Below, in pieces: positions 51,513 through 51,553 of a DNA stretch of 51,553 nt. The stretch lies in assembly GCA_003162425.1 (NCBI GenBank), contig PMOK01000192.1, positions 1 through 51,553 of the forward strand, in the 5' to 3' direction. The translations under genes and the position numbers were made by a program. How positions within the stretch are numbered: position 1 is the stretch's first letter; every line of letters begins with the position of its first letter. The stretch comes from Bryobacterales bacterium (GTDB lineage: Bacteria; Acidobacteriota; Terriglobia; Bryobacterales; Bryobacteraceae). A model generated the notes under the pieces. It ran no database searches, was not told the DNA's origin, and was given only the letters and a program-made list of their open reading frames with translations.

Positions 51513-51553
51513 GTGGGGCGGACCCCCTGGTCCGCGGCCGACGCCCACGTCGG
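51513..51553. repeat. Family D palindromic repeat, copy 2, cut by window end
   Basis: GTGGGGCGGACCCCCTGG followed by TCCGC and GCCGACGCCC matches the reversed right arm of the 47435-47560 element over about 40 bases with few differences. It starts 45 bases after the yicC stop; the remainder is outside the window. Confidence 0.8.

Overview
The window most resembles a chromosomal stretch of a soil Acidobacteriota, probably of the Bryobacterales/Solibacter type. This is inferred from gene content, not from a marker tree. The indicators are an orphan FtsX/MacB-type permease with the N-terminal prefix typical of acidobacterial duplicated orphan permeases, an Oar-like TonB-dependent receptor with a carboxypeptidase-regulatory N-terminal domain, Tat-exported TIM-barrel isomerases, DUF1684 and ARPP-1-like proteins, high G+C, and many interspersed palindromic repeats. 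No rRNA, tRNA, CRISPR array, transposase or phage gene was seen.

Layout. 1-2.4 kb: an SDR oxidoreductase and an O-antigen ligase-like protein (minus), and a SixA phosphatase (plus). 2.4-9.5 kb: a minus-strand run lpxB, M1-like protein, acyltransferase, S9 peptidase, joining lipid A synthesis to exported peptidase-fold proteins; the M1 protein has lost its zinc ligands. 9.5-14.8 kb: a double VOC protein, an unknown protein, an ECF sigma factor, a frameshifted secreted protein and two Tat-exported sugar isomerase/epimerase-like proteins. 14.9-24.6 kb: the large permease, a MrfA-like helicase, an Xaa-Pro peptidase, and a CHASE2 histidine kinase with an NtrC-type regulator. 24.6-29 kb: a 50-residue membrane protein with an ideal ribosome site, a lysozyme-fold protein, a small membrane protein, a frameshifted DUF1684 gene, an ARPP-1-like protein and gapA.

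29.0-31.3 kb is the most accessory-looking part. It holds a compact three-gene cassette (zinc ribbon, DUF488, and a 267-residue unknown with a Cys/His cluster and a clamp-motif-like C-terminus) with lower G+C, plus a small unknown gene. 31.3-38.8 kb: a CPBP protease with a secreted partner, a modB-modC-thiE-like operon lacking modA, a DUF4136 protein, an autoinhibited-type Fic protein and a glycosyltransferase. 38.9-43.1 kb: the classic phoH-ybeY-ybeX-era order followed by a BON protein. 43.1-47.4 kb: a DUF5666-like protein and the TonB-dependent receptor. 47.6-51.5 kb: Trm112-like, GT9, MsbA-like exporter and YicC, mostly with four-base ATGA overlaps.

The main structure not explained by the genes is a set of long palindromic repeats of at least five families, usually just after stop codons. 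Several reach into coding sequence: a 60-bp palindrome is exactly 20 codons inside ybeY, and the last residues of the BON protein and of the helicase are written in repeat sequence. No gap longer than 300 bases lacks a gene; the longest, 30757-31040, is described below.
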